From Mycobacterium saskatchewanense (GTDB taxonomy: Bacteria > Actinomycetota > Actinomycetes > Mycobacteriales > Mycobacteriaceae): DNA of 64,000 nt. A model generated the notes under the pieces. The model was not told the origin of the DNA. It was given only the letters and a program-made list of their open reading frames with translations, and made no database searches. Within the stretch, counting starts at the first letter, position 1. Every line of letters starts with the position of its first letter. The translations under genes were made by a program, and so were the position numbers. The DNA lies in the NCBI RefSeq assembly GCF_010729105.1, contig NZ_AP022573.1:1-64000 (forward strand), given 5' to 3'. Below are positions 11,429 to 20,204 of this stretch, in pieces.

Positions 11429-13100
11429 ATGCAGGACGTCGAGTTCAACCTCGCTGAGGTGTTCGCGGCGGTGGCGGCGGCCAACCCGGACCGGGACTGC
11501 ATCGTGTTCGGCGACCGCCGGTTCACGTTCGCGCAGACCGACGCGCGTGCCCGCCGCTTCGCCCGCGCGCTGAACCAGTGGGGCCTCGGCGCGCACCGGG
11601 AGCGCTCCGAGCTGGCGCCCCACGAGTCCGGCCAGAGTCACCTGGGGCTGTACATGGCCAATGGCAACGAGTACCTCGAGGCCATGCTCGGGGCGTACAA
11701 GGCGCGGGTCGCGCCGTTCAACGTCAACTATCGGTACGTCGCCGACGAACTGGTGTACCTGCTCGGCAATGCCCGCGCGGACGCGGTGATGTACCACGCG
11801 CGTTTTGCCCCGACGCTGGGCGAGGCGCTGCGCACCATGGGAGCCGACATACGCCTCATCCACGTCGACGACGGGTCCGGCCACGATCCGCTGCCCGGCG
11901 CGGTGCGCTACGAGGATCTGCTGGCCTTCGAGACCGGGGGGGTGTCCGACGAACCGCTCGACCTCACGCCCTCGCCCGACGACCTCTACATGCTCTACAC
12001 CGGCGGCACCACCGGGATGCCCAAGGCGGTGCTGTGGCGCCAGCACGACATCTATCTGGGCGCCATGGGCGGCCGCAACTTCGGCACCGGCGAAGTGGTG
12101 ACGAGCCTGGCGGAGATCGTCGAGCGGTCGAGGCCCGAGGGGCCGGGCTCGATGACGGTGGCGCCGCTGATGCACGGGGCCGCGCAGTGGGCGGCCTTCG
12201 TCAACCTGTGCGGCGGGCGACCGTTCGTGATGGCGCCGACCACCACCCACTTCGATCCGGCCGAGGCGTGGGCGCTGGCCAGCCGCGAGCGGGTGGTCTC
12301 GCTGTCGATGGTCGGCGACGCCTTCGGGCGGCCGCTGCTCGACGAGCTCGAGGCCGGCGATTACGACCTGTCCGGGTTGCTGATCCTGATCACGGGCGGG
12401 GCGGCGCTCAGCGCCCCGCTCAAGCGGCGATTCGTCGAATTGCTGCCGCAGCTGACGATCCTCGACGCGGGCGGTTCGTCGGAGTCCGGCTCCCAGATGG
12501 GTCAGGTGTCCAGTCGCGCACAGGCCGCCTCGGGCCGGTTCGCCCCCAATCCGGGTGCCGTGGTGGTCAGTTCGGACATGACGCGGATCCTGTCGCCCGG
12601 CGACGACGAGATCGGCTGGCTGGCCCAGCAGGGCCGGATACCGCTCGGCTACCTCGGGGATCCGGAAGACCGCTCGCACGTTCCCGGTGATCGAGGGGAT
12701 CCGGCACTCGGTGCCCGGCGACCGGGCCCGCTGGCACGCGGACGGCGGGATCGAGCTGCTGGGCCGTGACTCGGTGACGATCAATTCCGGTGGGGAGAAG
12801 ATCTTCGCCGAGGAGGTGGAGGCCGCGGTCGGGCGGCACCCCGCCGTCTACGACGTGGTGGTGACCAGCCGGCCCAGCGTGCGGTGGGGCAACGAGGTGG
12901 TCGCCGTCGTCCAGCTGGCCAATGGTGAGCAGGCCGACGGTGACGGCCTGGCCGACGCCATCATCGCCGAGGCAGCCCGCCACATCGCCCGCTACAAGCT
13001 GCCCAAGGCGATCGTCTTCCGTGACCGGTTGCAGCGGTCGCCGTCCGGAAAGGCCGACTACCGGTGGGCGAAAGCAGTTGCAGCGCAGGCTGATCAGTGA
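11429..13100 (+). pseudogene. Acyl-CoA synthetase (FadD19-like), one frameshift
   Basis: This AMP-forming ligase of about 557 codons has the order and spacing of the FadD17/FadD19 group, some members of which activate steroid side chains. Motifs are YMLYTGGTTGMPKAVLWR (P-loop), APLMHGAAQWAAF, GGSSESGSQMGQVSS, SINSGGEK-type hinge sequence (SVTINSGGEKIFAEEVEAA), and the terminal SPSGKADYRWAK with the catalytic lysine. The ATG at 11429 is preferred because GTGAGGAG lies six bases upstream. The frame changes once near 12672. Substrate assignment to a sterol acid would be a guess from family resemblance. It is divergent from the SGNH hydrolase. Confidence 0.8.
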
Positions 13101-13142
13101 TGGCGCGCTCGACGTGCCCCGGCAGGGATATAGGCGACCTCA

Positions 13143-13172
13143 CGAAGCGATATCGGGTGCGCTATCGCTTCG
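13143..13172. promoter_or_regulatory. Dyad CGAAGCGATA-N10-TATCGCTTCG, candidate operator
   Basis: This is a perfect ten-base inverted repeat with a ten-base spacer, 35 bases before the permease start. It could be an operator for a metal or oxyanion sensor controlling the permease. A role as terminator for the upstream ligase is less likely because the stem is interrupted by a long spacer and no T-run follows. Confidence 0.4.
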
Positions 13173-13206
13173 GTGATTTACCTGGCGCTACCCGGAGGGC
13201 GCGGCC

Positions 13207-14270
13207 GTGACGGAACTGGCGAGCGCGCGAGACGTGCGGGCCCGTGCGGCGCTCGCGATCGGTGTCGTGGTCACCCTGGCGGTGTTCGTGGTTGGGCTGG
13301 CGTGGGCGAAGTGGACGCCGTACGCCGCCAAAGCCCTGGAGGCCCGGCAAACCCATCACTGGCCGGGGTCCAACATCCTCATCGCGGGCGGAGTCCGCCC
13401 GGGGGACGGTCCGAGCTGGCACGCCGCGACGACGTTCTTCCACGCGTACCTGGCCTCGATCTGGCCGGCCCTCGTCGTCGCGTTGTTGATGAGCGCGTCG
13501 GTGCAGGCGCTGGTGCCGCGAACGTGGTTGCCGCGCTTGTTGAATCGGCGGCGCGTGCTGTCTAGCGCGCTCGCCGGCGCGGTAGCCAGCACGCCGTCGA
13601 TGATGTGCACGTGTTGCACCGCCCCGGTCGCGATCACGCTGCGGCGCAACGGCGTCGACCGCGCCGCCAGCGTTGCCTACTGGCTCGGCAACCCGCTGCT
13701 CAACCCAGCGGTGCTGGTCTTCTTGCTCTTCGTTGCTCCCTGGCAGTGGACGCTGACCAGGCTCCTGGTCGGCACCGCGGCGGTGGTCGGCGCCGCCGTG
13801 GCGGTGGGACTGCTGACGCGCCCACACGGAACCGGGCCGTCGGCGTCCGACACCGCGCCGGCGCGTGACTCGGAGGCGCCCGCACGCAGGTTTGTGGGGC
13901 ACTGCTGCGGCTGTGTCTGATCCTGTTACCGGAATACGCGGTGATCGTGCTCGCCCTCGGCGCGCTACGGGGCTGGCTGCTCGCGGGTACCCGGCTCCCG
14001 CACCACGGTCTGCTGATCGTCGTGCTGGCGGCGATCGTCGGCACGCTCATCGTCATCCCCACGGCGGGGGAGATCCCGATCCTGCAAAGCCTTGCGCTGC
14101 TGGGGGTCTCGTCGGGGACGATCGGCGCTCTGCTCGTCACGCTTCCCGCGGTCAGCGTCCCGGGCGCCGTGATGGTGGCGCGCGGTCTGGGGTGGAAGGC
14201 GACGACGACCGCCGCGGCCGCCGTCGTCGCGGCCGGGTTGCTCGGGGCGGCGGTGCTGAGCCTGGTGTGA
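13207..14270 (+). pseudogene. DUF318/ArsP-type permease, one frameshift
   Basis: This membrane permease of about 354 codons belongs to the family that includes ArsP and related metal or organo-arsenical efflux proteins. The hallmark is the cysteine cluster in MMCTCCTAPVAITLRRNG followed by ASVAYWLGNPLLNPAV, a re-entrant or helix-breaking region repeated in the second half as PTAGEIPILQSLALLGVSSG. About eight hydrophobic segments are visible. The frame changes once near 13895; restoring it joins two hydrophobic blocks. The GTG at 13207 follows a GGAGG sequence. The transported substrate is unknown. A perfect dyad upstream may bind a regulator. Confidence 0.7.
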
Positions 14271-14309
14271 GCGGCGCAGCCGGCGCATCGGGTCGGCGCC
14301 GTCGCTGTC

Positions 14310-14750
14310 ATGCCGAAGAAGGCTGAGCAGCCCGGGCCGGCGTTGACGGGCGTGGCGTTCGCGATCTTCGGCCGCATCGACATTCAGCGGTCCGCCGCGG
14401 CGGTCGTGCGCGGCCTCAGCGAGGAACCGCGTGAAATGGTCCGCGTCGGAATGCTCGACGGCGCCAACGTCCGGTTCGTCGCCGCGGTCGAGGGCCCGGC
14501 CGCGGTGCGGGTCGCCTCCCGGCTCGGGCGCGAGCTGTCGCAGATCCGCGAGCGCGGCTGCGCCGTCAATCGCGAGGAGGGCGAGGACGGGGTCGCCTCG
14601 GTTGCGGTTGCGATCCCGACCGGCGGGCCCGGCCTGCGGCTCGCGCTCAACGCCGCCGCGCCGCTGAACCGGCTCGATGTGTGGCGCTTTCCCGCGGTGG
14701 CCGCCGCGCTCACCACGGCCGCCAAAGCCATTGGGGACCAACTGGGTTGA
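14310..14750 (+). CDS. IclR-type effector-domain protein lacking the DNA-binding domain
   Basis: This 146-residue protein resembles the C-terminal ligand domain of IclR regulators: VRVGMLDGANVRFVAAVEGP and VRVASRLGRE match the first half, and IRERGCAVNREEGEDGVASV and the closing AALTTAAKAIGDQLG match the second. There is no winged helix-turn-helix. The segment that normally joins the halves (with the GKALLA motif) is missing, as if about 45 residues had been deleted in frame. It may be a degenerate regulator, or a stand-alone ligand-binding protein that modifies another factor. It follows the permease by 39 bases on the same strand. Confidence 0.55.
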   Translation: MPKKAEQPGPALTGVAFAIFGRIDIQRSAAAVVRGLSEEPREMVRVGMLDGANVRFVAAVEGPAAVRVASRLGRELSQIRERGCAVNREEGEDGVASVAVAIPTGGPGLRLALNAAAPLNRLDVWRFPAVAAALTTAAKAIGDQLG

Positions 14751-14759
14751 GGTGTCGCC

Positions 14760-15539
14760 TCACCGGCGCGCGAAAACGTCGTCGAGGGTCACGGTGCGCA
14801 GCCCGCGGGCGCGGATGATCTCCCGCAGCTGCCCGTAGACATGGGTGACCGGCGGGTGGTTGAGGTGGCCGATCACGATGTTCTGCGCGACGAACGACTG
14901 GTACGCGAGCGCGACGATCCGGTCCTCGGGCAGCAGCGCGGAATCGTGCAGGTCGCCCGACCACAACGTGGGATTCTGATAGCCGAGGCCGGCGGCCACC
15001 GCGTCCACCGCGGCGTTGTGGTGACCATAGGGTGGCCGGAAATAGGGGGTGGCGTCCACCCCGTACGTGTTGCGCAGAAACGCGTCGGTGCGGCGGAGCT
15101 CGTCGGCGACCTGGCCCGGCGCCAGCCTCGTCAAGTCCGGGTGCGTCCAGGTGTGGTTCGCCAGCTGAATCTGCCCCGCATCGACGAGTGGCCGCAGCAG
15201 GGGGGCGTTCTCGGTCCAGGAGCGGTAGGCGCCGGTGACGAAATACGTGAGCCGCACGCCGGTGTCCTTGGCGAACTGCGTGTAGAGGCGCACCACGTCG
15301 GAGTTGGCACCGTCGTCGACCGTCCAGGCCAGCAGATCGCCGTTGCCGGGCAGCCTCTTCAGTACGGCACCGCCCGGCAGCGCCACCCGCGATCCCGGGG
15401 CCGGGGTGACCGGCCCGGGTGCGGTCCCGTGCACGTCACCGCGCGCTACCGGCGTCACGGTTTCGCCCGCGCACCACGAGGCGCCCGCGAACCCCGCGGC
15501 CAGCGCGACGAGGAACCGCCGCCGGGCCAGTTCGCTCAC
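14760..15539 (-). CDS. Exported polysaccharide deacetylase (NodB/CE4 family)
   Basis: This secreted carbohydrate deacetylase of about 259 residues removes N- or O-acetyl groups from polysaccharide or peptidoglycan. NodB motifs are present: LAWTVDDGAN (motif 1, with Val replacing the usual Phe before the Asp pair), NHTWTHPDL (motif 2, His-x3-His metal site), RPPYGHHNAAVDA (motif 3), and LWSGDLHD and IVIGHLNHPP further on. The N-terminus ARRRFLVALAAGFAGA looks like a twin-arginine signal. A cysteine follows, but the sequence before it is a poor lipobox. The GTG start at 15539 follows AGGAG. The likely site of action is the cell envelope. Confidence 0.85.
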   Translation of the reverse strand: MSELARRRFLVALAAGFAGASWCAGETVTPVARGDVHGTAPGPVTPAPGSRVALPGGAVLKRLPGNGDLLAWTVDDGANSDVVRLYTQFAKDTGVRLTYFVTGAYRSWTENAPLLRPLVDAGQIQLANHTWTHPDLTRLAPGQVADELRRTDAFLRNTYGVDATPYFRPPYGHHNAAVDAVAAGLGYQNPTLWSGDLHDSALLPEDRIVALAYQSFVAQNIVIGHLNHPPVTHVYGQLREIIRARGLRTVTLDDVFARR

Positions 15540-15695
15540 GTCTTTGCTCCTGGGTTTGCGGGTCGGACCTGAGAAGGTTACGTCCCCGGCCGACGCGCGC
15601 CGGGCACATCCGCCGGGTGGCGCGCGCTCGATACGAGCCTGTGACGTCCACGAGATGCGTCGGAAGCTGTTGATTCGCAAGGTGTCCGCGACAAC

Positions 15696-16550
15696 TCATG
15701 CGTCACCGTGCCGGCCGTGAAGGTTGCGGTGCAGCCAGGTCGCCAGGTTTTCGACGTCGGGCACCAGGCGCCGGGTGGCGTCGAAGTCCGCTCGATAGGA
15801 AGGTGATTGGGTGAACCACCGAAACATCGTCTTCTGATCGTCGTCATCGCCGAGCACATCCAGCGGGGCCTCGGTGTAGGTCGCCCTCGTGCCGACCTGG
15901 GCGCCCACGCGTTCGGCGATCTGCGAGCCGGTCAGTTCGTCGCCGGCGATCTCGATCGCCTGTGGGGCCGAATGGGGCCGCAACAACATTGCCGCAGCGA
16001 CCTTTCCGATATCTCGCACCGAAACCATCTGTAGCGGTATGCCGTCGGGAAGTGGCGCCGACACGGCGACGGGCCGCTCATCGGTGCGTATCATCTGGCT
16101 GAGATTCTCCATGAAAAATGTCGGCCGGACGAACGCGACCGGGACTTCGCCGTCTTCCAGGAACTCTTCGATCCGGCGCTTGCTCTCGAAGTGCGGGATC
16201 CCGGTGTGGCGCTCCGCGCCGCCCACCGAGCTATACACCAGGAACGGCAGCGCCGCAGCGGCGGCGGCTTCTGCGATGACGCGGCCGCGTTCGACTTCGC
16301 CGTCGGTGCCGTCCGGTCCGGCAAAGGTGGTCATGGCGAAGGCGGCCTTGGCTCCATCGAAGGCGCGGCGCACCGAGTCGCGGTCGTTGAGGTCGGCCGC
16401 CACGACTTCGGCGCCGCGGCCGGCCAGTTCGACACCGGCGTCGCTTTGCGGATCGCGCGTCACCGCGCGCACCGCGGCGCCGCGCTCGAGTAACCCCAGC
16501 ACGACCGCCGATCCCTGCTGTCCGGTTGCGCCGATCACGGTGATGGTCAT
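15696..16550 (-). CDS. NmrA-family NAD(P)-binding protein
   Basis: This 284-residue Rossmann protein of the NmrA/HSCARG atypical SDR group has the N-terminal VIGATGQQGSAVVLGLLERG that binds the dinucleotide, YSSVGGAERHTG replacing the catalytic Tyr-Lys site, and FVRPTFFMENL, typical of NmrA. Members sense NAD(P) redox state or reduce quinones, and the role here is unknown. A strong GGGGAGG site precedes the ATG at 16550. It lies 29 bases downstream of the flavin oxidoreductase on the same strand, so the two probably form a redox operon controlled by the divergent TetR gene. Confidence 0.85.
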   Translation of the reverse strand: MTITVIGATGQQGSAVVLGLLERGAAVRAVTRDPQSDAGVELAGRGAEVVAADLNDRDSVRRAFDGAKAAFAMTTFAGPDGTDGEVERGRVIAEAAAAAALPFLVYSSVGGAERHTGIPHFESKRRIEEFLEDGEVPVAFVRPTFFMENLSQMIRTDERPVAVSAPLPDGIPLQMVSVRDIGKVAAAMLLRPHSAPQAIEIAGDELTGSQIAERVGAQVGTRATYTEAPLDVLGDDDDQKTMFRWFTQSPSYRADFDATRRLVPDVENLATWLHRNLHGRHGDA

Positions 16551-16579
16551 CGATGCCTCCCCTTGAGGTGTAGTTGCTG

Positions 16580-17975
16580 CTATTGCAGCAAGCCGTGCTC
16601 TTCCATCGTTCGGCGAGACGGGTCCCGATGGAACCGGAAGACGCGGCGGGGATCAAGTGCGATCTTGACGGCCCGCAACCGATTGAAGTCGGACGTTGAC
16701 ATCGACTCGCCCGCATCGAGCTGACCATCCCGAAAGGACGGAGCGGTCCGGCTGGTGTTTGCGGCCCGACTCGCGACGCCTACGGCGCGAAGCGACTCGT
16801 CCACCAAGTCGCGCGTATCCCCGTCGGCCGCTGCGCCCACGGCGTGGAGCAGGAACGGTGCGGGGACGCTTGTCAGGGCACCGTCGACGTCGGTGGGTCC
16901 GCAGTCGGTGTGACGCAATTCGATCATGTTCAAACCGCCGCGCCGGCCCACGCGGGCAGCGTCGAACGTCGCGGCGATGGCGTCTGTCGCGTTGTCGCCC
17001 AGCCATATTCCGATGCCCCTGGCCGGCACAGCCGCGGGCGGGTCGAGATGGATCGCGGACAGGGAAGCCACGTCGCCGGGACCGGTGGTGTCCACAACGG
17101 GCTGCGCGGCGCTCGTAACAGGGTCGCGCATGCCGTCCAGAACGGCTCCGCCGTCTGGTGATGCATAGGAGAGGTGGACAACCGGCGTGCCCAGCAGTTC
17201 GTCGGGAAAAGGGCCCTCGGGTGGGAGTTTCAACACCGATAGCGCACTGGTGACCGAAGCGCTCACGCGAGCGGTAGCGTTCGCCCACGCGGCGATTACC
17301 GCCGGCAGGTCGTCGGCACGCCACAGCAGGTAGCCGGTCCACAGGTCGGTCACCGGGACGAGGTCGATCTCGACCGCGGTGGCGATGCCGACGGTGCCCC
17401 GCCGCGAAACGCCCATAGCGCTTCGCGGTCGATCGGATCGGACGCGTCGGGGCGGCCCGGCGAATTCGGCCTTCGGCGTCGACGTAATCGACCGAGCGCA
17501 GCGTGGCCGCCGCGAGGCCGTGCTTGCGCACAAACCAGCCGACCCCGCCACCGAAGATGTAGCCGGCCACCCCAACCGTCGGCGACGTCCCGCTGAGCCC
17601 GAGAATTCCATGCGGGGCAGCGGCTTTCTGGACGGCCGGCCACATCGCGCCCGCGCCCACGTATGCAAGACGTCGCGTCGGGTCAACGGTGACGTCGGTC
17701 AACGCCGACGTGTCGAGCAAGACGTCGTCTCCGAGGACCGGCTCACCCGCTCCGTGGCCCGTGGCTTGAACCACGACACGACCGCCGAGGCGCGAAACCA
17801 CAGCCACAGCGGAGGCCAGCTGGTTTGCCGATCGCGGCCGCACCACCGCGCTGGGCGCTTGTTCGTGGCTGGAGTTGTCCGGACTGGTGGCGTCCGCGTA
17901 CTCATCATCGCCGGGCGCGTAAACGGCGCCGGGAAGTTCGGAATGCAGCGCCTCGACGAGGCGAGGGCGCGTCAT
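16580..17975 (-). pseudogene. FAD-linked oxidoreductase (berberine-bridge-type), one frameshift
   Basis: This PCMH-type FAD oxidase has about 465 codons. The N-terminal FAD domain shows VVQATGHGAGEP (position of the flavin-linking histidine in this family), LAYVGAGAMWPAVQKAAAPH and VGVAGYIFGGGVGWFVRKHG. The C-terminal berberine-bridge part ends in ALDPRRVFRFHRDPSRR. A frame change near 17430 separates the FAD domain from the substrate domain. The second cysteine of bicovalent members is not evident. The substrate is unknown; relatives oxidise alcohols, sugars or aromatic compounds. It is the first gene of a two-gene operon with the NmrA protein and is divergent from the TetR gene at 18208. 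Confidence 0.78.
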
Positions 17976-18118
17976 GAGGCGTGCTCGCGCCGAATCAAGG
18001 CGACGACCGGTACCGTGCGGGCCGTTTTCCGTTCGTCGCCCGCGATGCTGCGGCGGTTGGCGTCGTCGTTGTCTGTCACGCTGCTTCCTCGATCGGGGTC
18101 GACGCGGAGTACGGTTTA

Positions 18119-18133
18119 GAGGAAGATTTCCTC
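18119..18133. promoter_or_regulatory. Perfect palindrome GAGGAA-GAT-TTCCTC, candidate TetR operator
   Basis: This six-base dyad with a three-base centre lies in the 232-base gap between the divergent flavin oxidoreductase and TetR genes, 75 bases before the latter. It is a natural candidate for the site through which the TetR protein controls both transcription units. Confidence 0.5.
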
Positions 18134-18207
18134 CGGTTATGTCCAGCATTCCCCTCTTCGGGAAGCGCGTCAAACCGAGCCGCGAAAAGGATGTGTGACA
18201 CTCGACC

Positions 18208-18819
18208 ATGCCCGCCGGTGCGCCCGAGAAGCGATCCCGCGCAGAGCGTCGCGACGCAACCGAGAACCGGGAGAAGATCCTGCGCACCGCCGCCGACCTC
18301 ATGGCGGCGCGGGGTCAAAACGTGCCGCTCACCGACATCGCCGAGGCCGCCGGGGTGGGAGTCGGCACCTTCTACCGCCGTTTTCCCGACCGCGCGGCAC
18401 TGCTCGACGAAATGCAACGGCGGGGCAGTGGCCTGTTGCTGCGGACACTGGCGCGAATCAAGGAGGACGGCCTCGGCGGCGCTGACGCGATCGAGGCCTA
18501 CCTCAATGAGTGCCTCAATCTCGCAAACCAATTGGTTGCAATGCCCCTGCGCGGCGGGAAGCCGTTGGTCGATGACGCCGCGCTGAAAGCCCGAGAGGAC
18601 ATTGGGATCGCGATCGAGAACTTCCTCGCGGAAGGTCGAGCCGACGGATCGATTCACGCTGACGTCCAAGCCATCGACGTAATCGTGTGCGCGACCCTCG
18701 TTGCGATTCCACTGCCCCACGGACCCGACTGGGCGGTAACCGCGCGTCGGCACATCAAGATGTTCGTCCGGGGAATACGGACCACCCATCCGGCGCCGCC
18801 GCGAGTCAGGCGCCGCTGA
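18208..18819 (+). CDS. TetR-family transcriptional regulator
   Basis: This intact 203-residue regulator has the N-terminal helix-turn-helix ILRTAADLMAARGQNVPLTD and GVGVGTFYRRFPDRAALLDE. The C-terminal domain, with LRGGKPLVDDAALKAREDIG, resembles the TetR subgroup whose ligand domain contains a GGKP-like loop. Upstream it is preceded by an extended basic tail (EKRSRAERRDATENRE) common in mycobacterial members. It is divergent from the flavin oxidoreductase/NmrA operon with a palindrome between, so local repression of that operon is likely. The ligand is unknown. It marks the point after which the window is nearly free of frameshifts. Confidence 0.88.
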   Translation: MPAGAPEKRSRAERRDATENREKILRTAADLMAARGQNVPLTDIAEAAGVGVGTFYRRFPDRAALLDEMQRRGSGLLLRTLARIKEDGLGGADAIEAYLNECLNLANQLVAMPLRGGKPLVDDAALKAREDIGIAIENFLAEGRADGSIHADVQAIDVIVCATLVAIPLPHGPDWAVTARRHIKMFVRGIRTTHPAPPRVRRR

Positions 18820-18866
18820 CGCGTAACGGCCCTCCGGTTTTGTCGTAACGACGAACGACTCGCCGA

Positions 18867-18886
18867 CTCGGGACTTCTTCCCCTAC
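18867..18886 (+). promoter_or_regulatory. DosR-box-like site upstream of the Rv2632c-type gene
   Basis: The core GGGACTTCTTCCCC (18870-18883) matches the published DosR core GGGACTWWAGTCCC at 10 of 14 positions by eye; the left half is perfect. It lies 65-85 bases before the start at 18951, a normal distance for an activator site. Confidence 0.45.
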
Positions 18887-18950
18887 TGCCCGGCCGACCG
18901 GGAATGGTCGGATCTGAGTGCGAACGGTCAGCGCGACAAGGAGACTCGAG

Positions 18951-19226
18951 ATGGGCGACAACGATGGCAAGACTTGCCTGGTCGAGGTTCTGATCGAGGA
19001 GCGCGACGAGCGCACGCGCGCGAAGGCCCGGCTGTCCTGGGCCGGCCGTCACCTGGTGGGCGTCGGCTTGGCACGCCTGGACCCCGCCGACGAGCCGGTG
19101 GACCGCATCGGTGACGAGCTCGCGGTCGCCCGCGCCCTGTCCGATCTGGCGAATCAACTGCTCGCCCTGACCTCGGCCGACATTGCGGCCAGCACCCACG
19201 AACCCGTCACCGGCCTACACCGCTGA
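18951..19226 (+). CDS. DUF1876 dormancy protein (Rv2632c/Rv1738 type)
   Basis: This 91-residue protein closely resembles Rv2632c and its paralog Rv1738: RTRAKARLSWAGRHLVGVGL, ARLDPADEP and IGDELAVARALSDLANQL are shared. Rv1738 is among the most strongly DosR-induced proteins, and its fold resembles ribosome-hibernation factors, so a role in slowing translation during hypoxia is the leading idea. That remains inference for this member. The ATG at 18951 follows an AAGGAG site; the longer frame from 18918 lacks one. A DosR-like site lies upstream, and the hibernation-factor gene follows 54 bases later. Confidence 0.88.
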   Translation: MGDNDGKTCLVEVLIEERDERTRAKARLSWAGRHLVGVGLARLDPADEPVDRIGDELAVARALSDLANQLLALTSADIAASTHEPVTGLHR

Positions 19227-19280
19227 CCGGGTGACTTTCGGCTCTAGAACCACCATTCGGGAAGGGCGTAGCAACGAACC

Positions 19281-20084
19281 ATGAGGCATCGACCTGATTT
19301 ACCGGCCGTCATCGACGTCCGGGTGACGACGCACGGGGAGCTGCCCGGCGCCGAAGAATACGCCCGGACCAAGATCGGCGAACTCGGTCACCTGGTGCAT
19401 GAACCCGTCCTCGACGCCCATGTGCGACTGAGCGAGCACGGCGACCCGGCGGTGGCCCGGCGGGTGATCGCCCAGGCGAACCTCGACGTCAACGGCCGGC
19501 TGGTGCGCGCCCAGGTGGAGGGCGTCACCGCGCAAGAGGCGATTGACAGGCTGGAGGCGCGGCTCCGCCGCCGACTGGAGCGCAGCGCGGAAAACTGGGA
19601 AGCCAAACGGGGCGGCATGCCCAAGGCCGGTGCGCACGAATGGCGCCACCAGTCCGAGCCCGACCACCGGCCGAGCTACTTTCCCCGGCCGGAAAGCGAA
19701 CGCCGGATCGTGCGGCACAAGTCGTACGGCGTGCCGATCTGCTCGGTCGACGATGCCGCGTCCGAGATGGAACTGCTCGACTACGACTTCCATCTCTTCA
19801 CCGAGGAGGGCACGCGACAGGACAGCGTGCTCTATCACAACGGACCGACGGAATACCGCCTGGCACTGGTGGATCCGGAGTCCTCCGGCAAGCTGGCACC
19901 CTTCGAGACGCCACTGACGATCAGTTCGCAGCCGGCCCCGCGACTCACGGTCGAGCAGGCGGTCGAGCGGATCGGCCTGCTCGGCCTGCCGTTCCTGTTC
20001 TTCGTCGACACGGCCCGGGAGCGGGGGAGGGTGTTGTATCACCGCTACGACGGCCACTACGGGCTGATCACGCCGGCGGGCTGA
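19281..20084 (+). CDS. Long ribosome hibernation-promoting factor (RafS/Rv0079-like)
   Basis: This 267-residue protein has two parts. Residues about 5-115 resemble the HPF/YfiA ribosome-binding domain (helix EEYARTKIGELG, then VRLSEHGDPAVARRVIAQAN), followed by a basic linker. Residues about 135-267 carry a duplicated C-terminal domain: IVRHKSYGVPICSVDDAASE, LLDYDFHLFTEEGT, LPFLFFVDTARERGR and YDGHYGLITPAG. The same C-terminus is in Rv0079 (DATIN) and MSMEG_3935 (RafS), which associate with ribosomes in stasis and are DosR-induced. It is likely co-transcribed with the Rv2632c-type gene. The stop codon sits inside a triplicated 17-base repeat. Confidence 0.85.
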   Translation: MRHRPDLPAVIDVRVTTHGELPGAEEYARTKIGELGHLVHEPVLDAHVRLSEHGDPAVARRVIAQANLDVNGRLVRAQVEGVTAQEAIDRLEARLRRRLERSAENWEAKRGGMPKAGAHEWRHQSEPDHRPSYFPRPESERRIVRHKSYGVPICSVDDAASEMELLDYDFHLFTEEGTRQDSVLYHNGPTEYRLALVDPESSGKLAPFETPLTISSQPAPRLTVEQAVERIGLLGLPFLFFVDTARERGRVLYHRYDGHYGLITPAG

Positions 20085-20114
20085 TCACGCCGGCGGGCTG
20101 ATCACGCCGGCGGG
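20064..20114. repeat. Three tandem copies of a 17-bp unit at the 3' end of the hibernation-factor gene
   Basis: CTGATCACGCCGGCGGG is repeated head to tail at 20064, 20081 and 20098. The first copy encodes the conserved C-terminal residues LITPAG, the stop lies at the start of the second, and the other copies are untranslated. Because 17 is not a multiple of three, each copy is in a new frame. Confidence 0.9.
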
Positions 20115-20204
20115 CTGAGCCCGCCCCAAGGCCACCTAAATGCCGCGGCGGTCCCGGAACTCCCCCCGTCCGGGACCGCCGCCCACACTCAACCTTTGCC
20201 GGTC

